Below are positions 1-7,047 of a stretch of DNA of 12,884 nt, one piece after another. The position numbers were made by a program, and so were the translations under genes. Position 1 is the stretch's first letter. Every line of letters starts with the position of its first letter. This stretch comes from an uncultured Ruminococcus sp. Lineage in GTDB: Bacteria; Bacillota; Clostridia; Oscillospirales; CAG-272. The stretch covers positions 1 through 12,884 of the forward strand of contig CACZOH010000017.1 of assembly GCA_902782785.1 (NCBI GenBank). Direction: 5' to 3'. Under the pieces are notes generated by a model that saw only the letters and a program-made list of their open reading frames with translations, did not search any database and had not been told where the DNA came from.

Positions 1-53
1 AGCATTTTACACTATTGAAATATTATATATAATATTTGTTCGTTTTATCCGGG
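1..53. other. AT-rich intergenic tail with 20-bp perfect palindrome
   Basis: This stretch lies downstream of the leftmost minus-strand gene. Bases 18-37 form a perfect 20-base inverted repeat made only of A and T. On the minus strand it could form a weak hairpin just after the operon, but it has no G+C stem and no clear U-tract, so it is not a convincing intrinsic terminator. It could equally contain a -10-like element for a gene outside the window. No coding sequence is visible here. Confidence 0.4.
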
Positions 54-497
54 TCAGACTTTATAGTTATCAAGAATGGAGGCTTTTGTCGTAAGATCGC
101 TCAAAAGGTGCTTGTTATTGATCTTATTCCCGATCAGTATCCCGACAAAATCGGATATCGCGGCTTTGAGAGCGTTTTTTATGTCCTCCGCCGTTTCAGT
201 TGTTTTATAGTATTCACGCCTGCCGCATACGCCGCCGCCGGAACAAATCACGTCAAACGTACCGTCGTTTTGCGCCGTGAACCTGATACGGTAGTCACCG
301 TCCATGAACTTCCATTCAAATCCGTTCTTGTCTCTATAGATAAACGCGTTTATCCATTCGGTGAAAAGGGGGACCGTAAAGTCCGTCCATTTCTCGCACG
401 GGAACGCGTACGATCCGTCAAATACAACGTACAGCTCCGTATCAATAAAAGATACGGTCTCCACTATTTCCTGCCTGTCGGTTATCACGATTTTCAT
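54..497 (-). CDS. Hypothetical protein, last gene of minus-strand operon
   Basis: I do not recognise the family of this 147-residue protein. It has no signal peptide or clear membrane segment and should be cytoplasmic. The first ~85 residues look beta-rich with many aromatics, including a run of the form FPxxxWTDFxxPLxxxW (residues 32-49). This is followed by a short Gly/Cys patch (C85, GGG 87-89, C91) and an amphipathic helix at about 100-122 containing TAEDIKNALKAAI. The tail from 123 is polar. The gene is probably real: its ATG lies one base after the stop of the metallophosphoesterase gene, an AAGGA sits about 9 bases upstream inside that gene's end, and it continues the orientation of the three genes before it. 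The plus-strand frame over the same bases has no such support. Co-transcription with the phosphoesterase is likely, but no function can be assigned. Confidence 0.7.
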   Translation of the reverse strand: MKIVITDRQEIVETVSFIDTELYVVFDGSYAFPCEKWTDFTVPLFTEWINAFIYRDKNGFEWKFMDGDYRIRFTAQNDGTFDVICSGGGVCGRREYYKTTETAEDIKNALKAAISDFVGILIGNKINNKHLLSDLTTKASILDNYKV

Positions 498-498
498 A

Positions 499-1212
499 TC
501 ATTTTATCCTTATAACTATAAATTCATACGGATTGTTAATCCTGATCATACTGTGTGAATCGCCGAGTCCCCGGCTTACGATAAGGCGGCCGTCGTACAT
601 ACCGGACGTGTATTTCGGAAACAGTCCCTGACCCGGCGAGAAAACGCCGCGCCCGAAAAAGCGCCACTGTCCGCCGTGCGCGTGGCCCGAAAGCGTGAGC
701 TGTATATCCGTCTGCTTTATATACCCGGGATAATACTCGGGATGATGCGACAAAAGGATCTTATATCCTTTTTTATCCGAAAAACTTTTAAGAAACGAAA
801 CGTCGGGTGCGGGCGTTTTTTTGATGTTGCTCTGCCTGTCGCCGCCGAAGCCGGAGGAGAGACCTCCTATCAGTACGCCCTCAAACTCCGTGTATTCGTT
901 ATCGAGCAGGACTGCGCCCGTTTGTCTCGTTAAACTGCGGATATCTCCGTCCTCCTTGAGCTCGTGGTTGCCGAGCGAGCAAAACGTTTTGTATTTTTTT
1001 GCGCATCCCGTCAGAAAAGCTATGCCCTTTTCGTACTCGCGGCTGTTGTTCACGTAATCGCCGCCGACAAGCACGGCGTCGGGAAGAAAGCGGTCGATAA
1101 GCTTCATCAAAGGCTCCGTATCGCATTCGTGCAGGTCGGATAAAAACGCAAAAACAAGCGGGGCGTTTATCCCCGCCGTTATATCGTATTCGCTGACTTT
1201 TATCACACGCAT
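499..1212 (-). CDS. Calcineurin-like metallophosphoesterase (YkuE/YaeI-like)
   Basis: Predicted 237-residue dimetal phosphoesterase. The five family motifs are present in order: SDLH (25-28), GGD (50-52), GNHE (81-84), SHHP (155-158) and GHAHGG (176-181). These supply the Asp, His and Asn metal ligands. The ending with VSRGLG and an INNPYEF segment near 213-231 is typical of the YkuE/YaeI branch, some members of which cleave UDP-diacylglucosamine or phospholipid head groups. Unlike many of those proteins it has no N-terminal membrane segment, so it is probably cytosolic and its substrate is unknown. I chose the ATG at 1212, which opens MRVIKVSEYD and lies 7 bases after the aldolase stop. An upstream in-frame ATG at 1278 would add 22 arginine-rich residues lying wholly inside the aldolase gene. 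The ribosome binding site is weak (AAGAAAA), so coupling to the aldolase gene is plausible. Confidence 0.9.
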   Translation of the reverse strand: MRVIKVSEYDITAGINAPLVFAFLSDLHECDTEPLMKLIDRFLPDAVLVGGDYVNNSREYEKGIAFLTGCAKKYKTFCSLGNHELKEDGDIRSLTRQTGAVLLDNEYTEFEGVLIGGLSSGFGGDRQSNIKKTPAPDVSFLKSFSDKKGYKILLSHHPEYYPGYIKQTDIQLTLSGHAHGGQWRFFGRGVFSPGQGLFPKYTSGMYDGRLIVSRGLGDSHSMIRINNPYEFIVIRIK

Positions 1213-1219
1213 TTTTCTT

Positions 1220-2242
1220 TTACAGAAGCCTTGACAGCTCCTCGATCTCTTCCTTTGTCGTTGACCAGCTTGTCGCAAACCTTACGACAGTCGTATTGCC
1301 GTCGGGCTTTTCCCATATTTCAAACCCGACCTTGCCCGTAAGCCTACGGAGCGCTTTTTCGTCAAGCAGTATGAACTGCTGATTTGTGGGAGAATCAATG
1401 AAAAACCCGTAACCTTTATCCGAAAACGCTTTTTTCAGCTCTTCCGCGCGGATTATCGCGTTTCTCGCCGCTTCAAAATAGAGCCCGTCCGTAAACAGAG
1501 CGTCGAACTGAACGCCGACGACGCGGCTTTTCGCCAGCATCGCGCCTCTCTGCTTTATCATCGTTATGAAGTGAGCGGGCGCGCCTTTCGGGAAAACGAC
1601 CGCTTCACCGCAGAGCGCACCGACCTTCGTCCCGCCTATGTAGAATACGTCGCATACCTCTGCGATAAACGGCAGATCGAGATCGCATTCTCCGCACATA
1701 AGACCGTAGCCGAGACGCGCGCCGTCAATAAACAGCTTAAGACCGTATTTCAGGCAGACATTTCTTATATCGCACAATTCCTTTTTTGTGTAGATAGTTC
1801 CGTATTCCGTGGGGAAAGAGATATACACCATTGCGGGAAAGACCATATGGTCGCGGCTCGGATTGCCGTTGAAATCGCTCATATACCGCTCTATCTGCTC
1901 CGCGCTTATCCTGCCGTCCTTATGCGGCAGAGCGAGGACCTTGACGCCCGTATATTCGACCGCGCCCGCCTCGTGGCAGTTGATATGACCGGTAGTCGCG
2001 CATATAACGCCCTCGTAGCTCTGAAGGCACGAGGATATGACCGTCATATTGGTCTGCGTGCCGCCCGCGATGAAGAAAACGTCAGCCTCTTCCGACTTGC
2101 ACGCTTTTTTTATTTTTTCTTTTGCCGATTTACTGTATTTGTCAAAACCGTAAGTGTCCGTTATTTCGCCGTTTGTCTCTACCAGATGTGAAAGAACTGC
2201 GGGGTGCGCTCCGTTTTTGTAATCACAGGAAAAATCAAGCAT
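1220..2242 (-). CDS. ltaE: Low-specificity threonine aldolase / beta-eliminating lyase family
   Basis: PLP enzyme of fold type I, 340 residues, the usual length for the family. Threonine aldolases split L-threonine or L-allo-threonine into glycine and acetaldehyde. The start MLDFSCDY fits the family N-terminus. The cofactor loop GGTQTN is at 60-65, a HEAGA motif at 90-94, the PLP-pyridine Asp in FIDGARLG (Asp173) and the Schiff-base lysine in GGTKVGA (Lys206). RGAMLAK (232-238) and RFATSW (321-326) match conserved family blocks. The ATG at 2242 has a strong GAGGTGA site about 6 bases upstream that also carries the stop codon of the preceding phosphoribosyltransferase gene, giving a 3-base gap. 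Family membership is certain; which beta-hydroxy amino acid is preferred cannot be read from the sequence. Confidence 0.93.
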   Translation of the reverse strand: MLDFSCDYKNGAHPAVLSHLVETNGEITDTYGFDKYSKSAKEKIKKACKSEEADVFFIAGGTQTNMTVISSCLQSYEGVICATTGHINCHEAGAVEYTGVKVLALPHKDGRISAEQIERYMSDFNGNPSRDHMVFPAMVYISFPTEYGTIYTKKELCDIRNVCLKYGLKLFIDGARLGYGLMCGECDLDLPFIAEVCDVFYIGGTKVGALCGEAVVFPKGAPAHFITMIKQRGAMLAKSRVVGVQFDALFTDGLYFEAARNAIIRAEELKKAFSDKGYGFFIDSPTNQQFILLDEKALRRLTGKVGFEIWEKPDGNTTVVRFATSWSTTKEEIEELSRLL

Positions 2243-2245
2243 AAT

Positions 2246-2812
2246 TCACCTCGGAAGCGGTTCCCCGTTTTTGTCGAACAGCGGCAGATATTCAAGCGTT
2301 ATGATATCGTCCCTGTCGTACGCGTCGCCCTCTGCGAGTATCGCCATTTTGCCGACGGTTATGCCGCCCGCCTGCTCTACGAGCTGCTCCAGCGCGCGGA
2401 GCGATTCTCCCGTGCTTATGACGTCGTCAACTATTATTATGCGTTTGCCGCGCATCATCTCGGCGTCGTAACCGTCGAGATACAGCGTCTGACGCTTCGT
2501 CGTGGTTATGGACTTTACCTCACATTCAAGTATGTTTCTCATATAAAGCTTCGGCGATTTTCTCGCTAAGAAATATTTGTTCTGACCGGTGATCCTCGCC
2601 ATCTCATATACGAGCGGTATGCCTTTGCTTTCCGCGGTTATGAGATAATCGTATTCAAAATCGATCTTATCAAGAAGTCCCTCGGCCGCCGCTCTCGTAA
2701 GCTCTACGTCGCCGAAGATGACGAAAGCCGCGATCTTCAGGTCGTCCGTCAGTCTGCAGAGGGGAAGGCTTCTTTTAACGCCGTTTACCGTGATATCGTA
2801 AAACTCTTTCAT
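2246..2812 (-). CDS. Type I phosphoribosyltransferase, adenine PRTase-like
   Basis: Predicted 188-residue purine-type phosphoribosyltransferase, which would join a nucleobase to PRPP to give a nucleotide and pyrophosphate. The PRPP-binding signature RIIIVDDVISTGES lies at about 122-135, and AESKGIPL (about 60-67) matches the pyrophosphate-binding loop region. An ARKSPKLY segment follows at about 83-90. The closest match in style is adenine or xanthine phosphoribosyltransferase, but base specificity cannot be assigned. I chose the ATG at 2812 (MKEFYDITVNG). In-frame ATGs further upstream, up to 2872, would put the start on top of or before the predicted -10 element and add a lysine-rich tail not expected in the family. 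An AGGA lies about 12 bases before the chosen start. It is the first gene of the minus-strand operon. Confidence 0.85.
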   Translation of the reverse strand: MKEFYDITVNGVKRSLPLCRLTDDLKIAAFVIFGDVELTRAAAEGLLDKIDFEYDYLITAESKGIPLVYEMARITGQNKYFLARKSPKLYMRNILECEVKSITTTKRQTLYLDGYDAEMMRGKRIIIVDDVISTGESLRALEQLVEQAGGITVGKMAILAEGDAYDRDDIITLEYLPLFDKNGEPLPR

Positions 2813-2857
2813 TTTTTCAGTCCGTCCTGTACCGTTTTTTTTCATTTTAACACACAT

Positions 2858-2886
2858 TTTATAATAATTCAAGCAAAAACGGTTAA
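2858..2886 (-). promoter_or_regulatory. Predicted promoter of the minus-strand operon
   Basis: On the minus strand TTAACC (2886-2881) and TATAAA (2863-2858) are separated by 17 bases, a reasonable sigma-A promoter with a 5/6 -10 match and a weaker -35. Transcription would start near 2851, leaving a leader of about 40 bases before the ATG at 2812. An overlapping alternative is TTGAAT (2872-2867) with TTAAAA (2850-2845). Both place the start downstream of the ATG at 2872 and so argue against that longer reading. Confidence 0.55.
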
Positions 2887-2921
2887 CGCTTATGATTTCC
2901 TGCCGTTTTTTTTGAAAGTGT

Positions 2922-2931
2922 TTTGATCAAA
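2922..2931. repeat. 10-bp palindrome TTTGATCAAA between divergent promoters
   Basis: A perfect 10-base inverted repeat lies 4 bases upstream of the -35 of the yhaO-like promoter and about 35 bases upstream of the opposing -35. The position would suit a regulator of the divergent genes. At 10 bases in AT-rich DNA it may be chance. Confidence 0.3.
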
Positions 2932-2935
2932 TATA

Positions 2936-2964
2936 TTGATTTTTCAAAATTACTCTGTTATAAT
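2936..2964 (+). promoter_or_regulatory. Predicted sigma-A promoter of the yhaO-yhaN-rsmG-ribF-dac operon
   Basis: TTGATT (2936-2941) and a consensus TATAAT (2959-2964) are spaced by exactly 17 bases. Transcription would begin near 2971, about 23 bases before the ATG at 2994, with a GGGGA ribosome binding site at 2983-2987 in between. It is the only convincing promoter seen for the five plus-strand genes that follow. Confidence 0.75.
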
Positions 2965-2993
2965 ACATTTAATATGTATGATGGGGATTTTAT

Positions 2994-4118
2994 ATGGTTA
3001 AGATTTTGCATTTGGCGGACCTTCATCTCGACAGTCCGTTTTCATTAAAGAGCGCGGAGACGGCGCAGGCGTGCAGACAGATGCTTCGCGGCACGTTCAC
3101 CTCCGCGATGCTCTACGCAAGAACGGAGAATTTTGATATCGTACTTATCCCGGGCGACGTATTCGACACGGGCTTTGCCGCGCGCGACACTCTGACCCTG
3201 CTGAAAAGCGAATTTGAGAAAAGCCCGGCCATACGCTTTGTTATAGCGCCGGGAAATCACGACCCGTTCAAACCCGATTCTCCGTGGGCGAAGACTTCTT
3301 TTCCCGACAACGTCTTTATTTTCAAATCGTCGTCTTTGTCCAAGATCTGCTTTGACGATCTGAACACGGACGTTTACGGTTGGGCTTTCACGGAGGAGAA
3401 TATGTCCGTCGATCCGCTTGCAATAAAGCCGCATCCGGACAAAAGCCGCATAAACGTGCTTTGCGCACATTGCGAGCTTGACGGACCCGTAGGCGGCAAA
3501 TACTGCAGCATCAGCAAGGCTGAGCTTGAGGCGGCGGGCTTCGATTACGCGGCGCTCGGTCACATACACAAGGGGACCGACGGCGCGAACAGGATAGGAA
3601 ACACGTATTACGCTTATTCCGGTTGTCTTGAGGGCAGGTCTTTTGACGAATGCGGGCAGAAATACGCGATAATTGCCGAGCTTGACAAGAAAAACGGCGT
3701 TTTGTCCGCGGATTTCAGAACAAGGTCGTTCACGCAGAGGCGGTTTGAGATAATAGAAGCGGACGTAACCGGCTGCCCCGACGCCGCGACGCTGTGCAGC
3801 AGCGTCAACGCGGCGGTCAGAGCCGTTCATCCGGGGCAGGAATCGTCCGTACGCGTGGTACTGCGCGGAAGCGTTCCCGCGGAGCTCATAGTATCCGAGG
3901 AATTCATTGCCAAAAACGTAGTAGGCGTAAGATACGCGGAGGTCGAGGACAGGACGGAACCGACGCTCGACGTTGAAAAATTCGTGCGCGAGCCGGGTAT
4001 AAGAGGCGCGTTTTACCGCGCCGTGGAGCCGCTTCTGACGCAGGGTACGGAGCGTGAGCGCGCCGTTGCCGCAAAGGCTCTCAAAATAGGTCTCGACGCG
4101 CTGAACGGAAGGAACTGA
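2994..4118 (+). CDS. yhaO: YhaO/SbcD-like DNA repair nuclease (Mre11-type phosphoesterase)
   Basis: Predicted 374-residue manganese-dependent nuclease subunit of the Mre11/SbcD class, working with the ATPase encoded next. Phosphoesterase motifs appear in order: ADLHLDSPF (8-16, ligands Asp9 and His11), IPGDVFD (52-58, Asp55), APGNHD (85-90, Asn88 and His89), CAHCELDGPVGG (157-168) and LGHIHKG (188-194, His190 and His192). CAHCE replaces the commoner GHH-type spacing but is the style of YhaO proteins, as is the YSGCLEGRSFDECG block (208-221). The C-terminal ~130 residues form the cap domain expected to contact the partner ATPase. The GGGGA site is 6 bases upstream of the ATG. Its stop codon is 2 bases before the yhaN-like start, the conserved order for this pair. 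Cytoplasmic; substrate DNA structure unknown. Confidence 0.9.
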   Translation: MVKILHLADLHLDSPFSLKSAETAQACRQMLRGTFTSAMLYARTENFDIVLIPGDVFDTGFAARDTLTLLKSEFEKSPAIRFVIAPGNHDPFKPDSPWAKTSFPDNVFIFKSSSLSKICFDDLNTDVYGWAFTEENMSVDPLAIKPHPDKSRINVLCAHCELDGPVGGKYCSISKAELEAAGFDYAALGHIHKGTDGANRIGNTYYAYSGCLEGRSFDECGQKYAIIAELDKKNGVLSADFRTRSFTQRRFEIIEADVTGCPDAATLCSSVNAAVRAVHPGQESSVRVVLRGSVPAELIVSEEFIAKNVVGVRYAEVEDRTEPTLDVEKFVREPGIRGAFYRAVEPLLTQGTERERAVAAKALKIGLDALNGRN

Positions 4119-4120
4119 AT

Positions 4121-6349
4121 ATGGTTATAAAGAGCTTGAATATAATCTCCTTCGGTATGCTGAAGGATAAAAAAATAGAACTCTGCGACGGATTGAACGT
4201 AGTGCTCGGCAAAAACGAAACGGGTAAAAGCACGATCGGCGCGTTTATCAAATTCATTTTCTACGGGCTTGACAAAGCGGAGCGTGAAAAATACGTAGGC
4301 TGGGGAGCCGTCGGCTGTTCCGGCTCGCTTCTGCTTGAGGCCGAGGGAAACGAATACAGGATAGAACGCGAGCTGTATAACGGCAGAAGCAAGGACAGGA
4401 TTACCGTAATAAGCGGGAGCGGCGAGATATTGAACACCGAAAAAGCGCCGTGGGAGATCTTCATAGGCGTGCCGGAAAACGTGTTTTTAAACACGGCGTT
4501 CACCGCGGACATAGGCTCCGCCGTAGGCGGTCAGGGATTGCCGGAGGCTATCGAAAACATAGTATTCTCCGCGGACGAGGCGGTCAGCACGAAAAAGGCG
4601 CTCAAACGCATTGACGACGGAAGGATCGCGCTTCTTTACAAAAACAAAAAGGGCGGCAGGATACACGAGCTTGAAAACCTCGTATCCGAGCTTGAGGTCA
4701 GGCTCGCCGCCGCAAAATCCGCGTCGGAGCACATATTCACGCTTGACGACTCCATAAGGACGAGAAAAGCGCGTATGAGCAAGAACAAGGAAAAAGCGGA
4801 TCTCATCACCAAACAGCTTGAAGATTACGAGACGTACCGCAGGATAAACGAGCTTGCCGAGTTTGAAAAGAACGGCAAGGCGCTCGACGTTTGTCAGAAG
4901 GAGCTTTCCGAGCTTGAGAAAAAATACGCCGTCAACGGCTTTTTGCCCGACCGCGCGTTTTCCGAGGAGCTTCACGCGTACGAAGCGAGCGCCGCGGAGC
5001 TTAAAGAGCTTTCTCTGAACGCGGAGCGCAAAACCGCCGCCGCTTACAAAGAGATGAAAAACAGCGGCTCGAACAACATTCTGCGTCTCGCCGCGGGCAT
5101 AGGCGGCGTTAAAGCCCTGCACGATATGTACGACGGGATAGACACCAAAATATTCGGTTACAAAAAACTCGCCGTCGTATTCTTCATATTCGCGTTCGCG
5201 TGCGCGGCGGTGACCGGCGTGCTCGTATATTTCAAAATACCGATACCGTATTCTCTTTTGCCGCTTATTCCGTTTTTGCTGTTCCTCATTCTCGGCATAA
5301 CGAACGCTGCCAGAGCGTCAAAGCTGAAAAAAGGCTTATACAAGCTCGCCGCAAAGCTCGGCGCGGACGATCCCGCGGACATCCCCTCTCTGCTTGAGAG
5401 CGTGGCGGAGGCGGAGGAGATATCAGCCGAAAAAACGGAAGCGTACAACAATGCTCTTGCATCTGAGAAAGAGGTGGAAGAAAAGACGGACGCGCTTGAC
5501 AAAAAGATACGCGCTCTCACAAACAAATACAAAGCAGTCGGCATAAACGGTCTTTCCGCGCTCATCACCGAGGTGGACGGCGTCCTTTCCGAGCTTTCAT
5601 ACGCTCACAGACAGGTGGAAATGGCGCAGTACAAGGCGCGTATCTCTTCCGAGCGCGTTTCCGGCGAAAGCGGCGAGCAGTTGAAAGCAAAGCTCCACGG
5701 AGCGTTGAAGGAAGAGGACGTACCGTCGTACAAGTGCGACGAGAGAAGAACGGAGCTCAATCTGCTTCTCCGTCAGAACGAGGCGATAGCGGAAAAGGTA
5801 TCGAGCGAGGAGCAGAGCTTTGCGGCGGCGAACGCCACGTTTACTCTCCCCTCCGCGGTGTTCACAAAGCTCAATACCGCAAGGGACGAGCTTGAGGAGG
5901 CGCGTGAGGATTACGACGCTTATACTCTCGCATACGAAAAGCTCAACGAAGCCTCCGCGGCGCTCAGAAGCAGCATTTCGCCGACGCTCGCCGCAGACGC
6001 GGGTCAGCTGATGAGCGAGATAACGGAGGGCAAATACAGCTCTCTCGGCATATCGAACAAGCTGGAGATAACGTATAACGGCGGCGGTATGACGCACTCA
6101 GCCGACACGCTGTCAAGCGGAACGCAGGACGCGGCGTACGTAAGCCTGCGTCTGGCGCTTGTAAAAATGCTTTTCCCGAACGGTACGGCGGCGTTCTTTG
6201 ACGATACGTTTGCAAGGACGGACGACACGCGCGCCGAGCATATAATAAAAGCTCTCTGCGATTACGGGAGGCAGACGGTCGTATTCACCTGTCACGAAAG
6301 AGAAGGCAGATTTGCGGAAAAATACGGCGGAAAGGTCATCAGAGTATGA
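4121..6349 (+). CDS. yhaN: YhaN-like SMC/Rad50-type ATPase with central membrane hairpin
   Basis: Predicted 742-residue ABC-class ATPase, partner of the YhaO-like nuclease. The N-terminal half-domain carries Walker A GKNETGKST (30-38). The C-terminal half carries the signature LSSGTQD (664-670), Walker B AAFFDDTFA (690-698) with a second Asp where many ABC proteins have Glu, a D-loop ARTDD, and the switch His in TCHE (His725). In between lie two coiled-coil arms (about 180-310 and 425-615). At the middle, where Rad50 and SbcC carry the CxxC zinc hook, are two hydrophobic segments (about 350-370 and 378-394) separated by a Pro-rich turn, a likely membrane hairpin. This is a YhaN hallmark and would tether the complex to the inner face of the membrane. 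It is shorter than Bacillus YhaN (about 960 residues, from memory). The stop overlaps the rsmG start by 4 bases. Confidence 0.9.
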   Translation: MVIKSLNIISFGMLKDKKIELCDGLNVVLGKNETGKSTIGAFIKFIFYGLDKAEREKYVGWGAVGCSGSLLLEAEGNEYRIERELYNGRSKDRITVISGSGEILNTEKAPWEIFIGVPENVFLNTAFTADIGSAVGGQGLPEAIENIVFSADEAVSTKKALKRIDDGRIALLYKNKKGGRIHELENLVSELEVRLAAAKSASEHIFTLDDSIRTRKARMSKNKEKADLITKQLEDYETYRRINELAEFEKNGKALDVCQKELSELEKKYAVNGFLPDRAFSEELHAYEASAAELKELSLNAERKTAAAYKEMKNSGSNNILRLAAGIGGVKALHDMYDGIDTKIFGYKKLAVVFFIFAFACAAVTGVLVYFKIPIPYSLLPLIPFLLFLILGITNAARASKLKKGLYKLAAKLGADDPADIPSLLESVAEAEEISAEKTEAYNNALASEKEVEEKTDALDKKIRALTNKYKAVGINGLSALITEVDGVLSELSYAHRQVEMAQYKARISSERVSGESGEQLKAKLHGALKEEDVPSYKCDERRTELNLLLRQNEAIAEKVSSEEQSFAAANATFTLPSAVFTKLNTARDELEEAREDYDAYTLAYEKLNEASAALRSSISPTLAADAGQLMSEITEGKYSSLGISNKLEITYNGGGMTHSADTLSSGTQDAAYVSLRLALVKMLFPNGTAAFFDDTFARTDDTRAEHIIKALCDYGRQTVVFTCHEREGRFAEKYGGKVIRV

Positions 6350-7047
6350 CGCTTGAGGAATGCTTTGCAAAAAACGGACTGTCGGAATATCTGACGGATG
6401 AAAAAGCGGAAAAACTCAGAGTTTTAAGCACGCTTCTTTTGTCATATAATGAAAAAGTCAATCTGACGTCGCTCAAAGAGCTGCCCGACGTTTACGCAAA
6501 GCACATGGCGGACAGCGCAAAGCTTCTGCCGTACCTGAAAAACGTGAAAACCCTGCTTGACGTCGGCTGCGGCGGCGGCTTTCCGTCGCTTCCGGCGGCG
6601 ATACTGTCGCAGATCGAGGTCACGGCGCTCGATTCCACAAGAAAGAAGCTCGGCTTTATCGAAGAGGCGAGGACCACACTCGATATAAAAAACATAAAAA
6701 CGCTTTGCGGACGCGCGGAGGAGCTTTGCTCGGGAGAATTAAGGCAGAGCTTTGACGCGGTCACGGCGCGCGCCGTGGCTTCTCTTCCCGTATTATGCGA
6801 GCTTTGTATCCCGTACGTAAAAACGGGCGGCATTTTTCTTGCGATGAAAACGGACGAGAGCGAGCTTGAGGGCGGCGAAGCCGCCGCAAAAAAACTCGGA
6901 GCAAAGCTTTTGCAGAGCGTTGAATACAAGCTTATCTGCGGCGACGGAGAAGCCGACAGATGCATCATGATTTTCAAAAAAACCAAAAATACGGAAAGTA
7001 TTTATCCGAGAAGATATTCGCAGATAAAAACAAAACCCTTACAATGA
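6346..7047 (+). CDS. rsmG: 16S rRNA (guanine527-N7)-methyltransferase RsmG
   Basis: SAM-dependent methyltransferase (also called GidB) that modifies G527 of 16S rRNA in the 530 loop; loss in other bacteria gives low-level streptomycin resistance. 233 residues, normal length. The helical N-terminus contains YNEKVNLTSL (34-43) and HMADS (53-57). The SAM-binding loop LDVGCGGGFPSLP is at 71-83, the acidic residue after beta-2 is in ALDSTRKK (94-101), and VTARAVASLP (139-148) is the usual RsmG block. The C-terminus YPRRYSQIKTKPL matches the family ending. The ATG overlaps the yhaN stop as ATGA and its own stop overlaps the ribF start the same way. RsmG is often placed near mnmG or the origin; here it is embedded in a DNA-repair and cell-wall operon. 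Confidence 0.95.
   Translation: MTLEECFAKNGLSEYLTDEKAEKLRVLSTLLLSYNEKVNLTSLKELPDVYAKHMADSAKLLPYLKNVKTLLDVGCGGGFPSLPAAILSQIEVTALDSTRKKLGFIEEARTTLDIKNIKTLCGRAEELCSGELRQSFDAVTARAVASLPVLCELCIPYVKTGGIFLAMKTDESELEGGEAAAKKLGAKLLQSVEYKLICGDGEADRCIMIFKKTKNTESIYPRRYSQIKTKPLQ

Noticed and set aside
36..515. Plus-strand open frame opposite the leftmost genes
   Set aside because: It begins with a poor start, has no ribosome binding site and overlaps the end of the phosphoesterase gene. The minus-strand frame fits the operon spacing.
1213..1278. Upstream start for the metallophosphoesterase
   Set aside because: The added residues lie inside the aldolase gene, are Arg-rich and precede no family similarity; the ATG at 1212 follows the aldolase stop directly.
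1571..2191. 206-residue plus-strand open frame opposite the threonine aldolase
   Set aside because: The minus strand encodes a full family match with all PLP motifs; the opposite frame is an arginine-rich shadow.
3045..3830. 261-residue minus-strand open frame opposite yhaO
   Set aside because: No recognisable motif, Arg/Val-rich composition typical of an antisense shadow of a phosphoesterase gene with full motifs.
4121..6349. Calling the ATPase SbcC or Rad50
   Set aside because: No CxxC zinc hook, short coiled coils and a central hydrophobic hairpin point to the YhaN branch.
6960..7043. Upstream start for ribF
   Set aside because: It would sit wholly in rsmG; the ATG at 7044 gives the ATGA overlap seen at the neighbouring joints and the normal family N-terminus.
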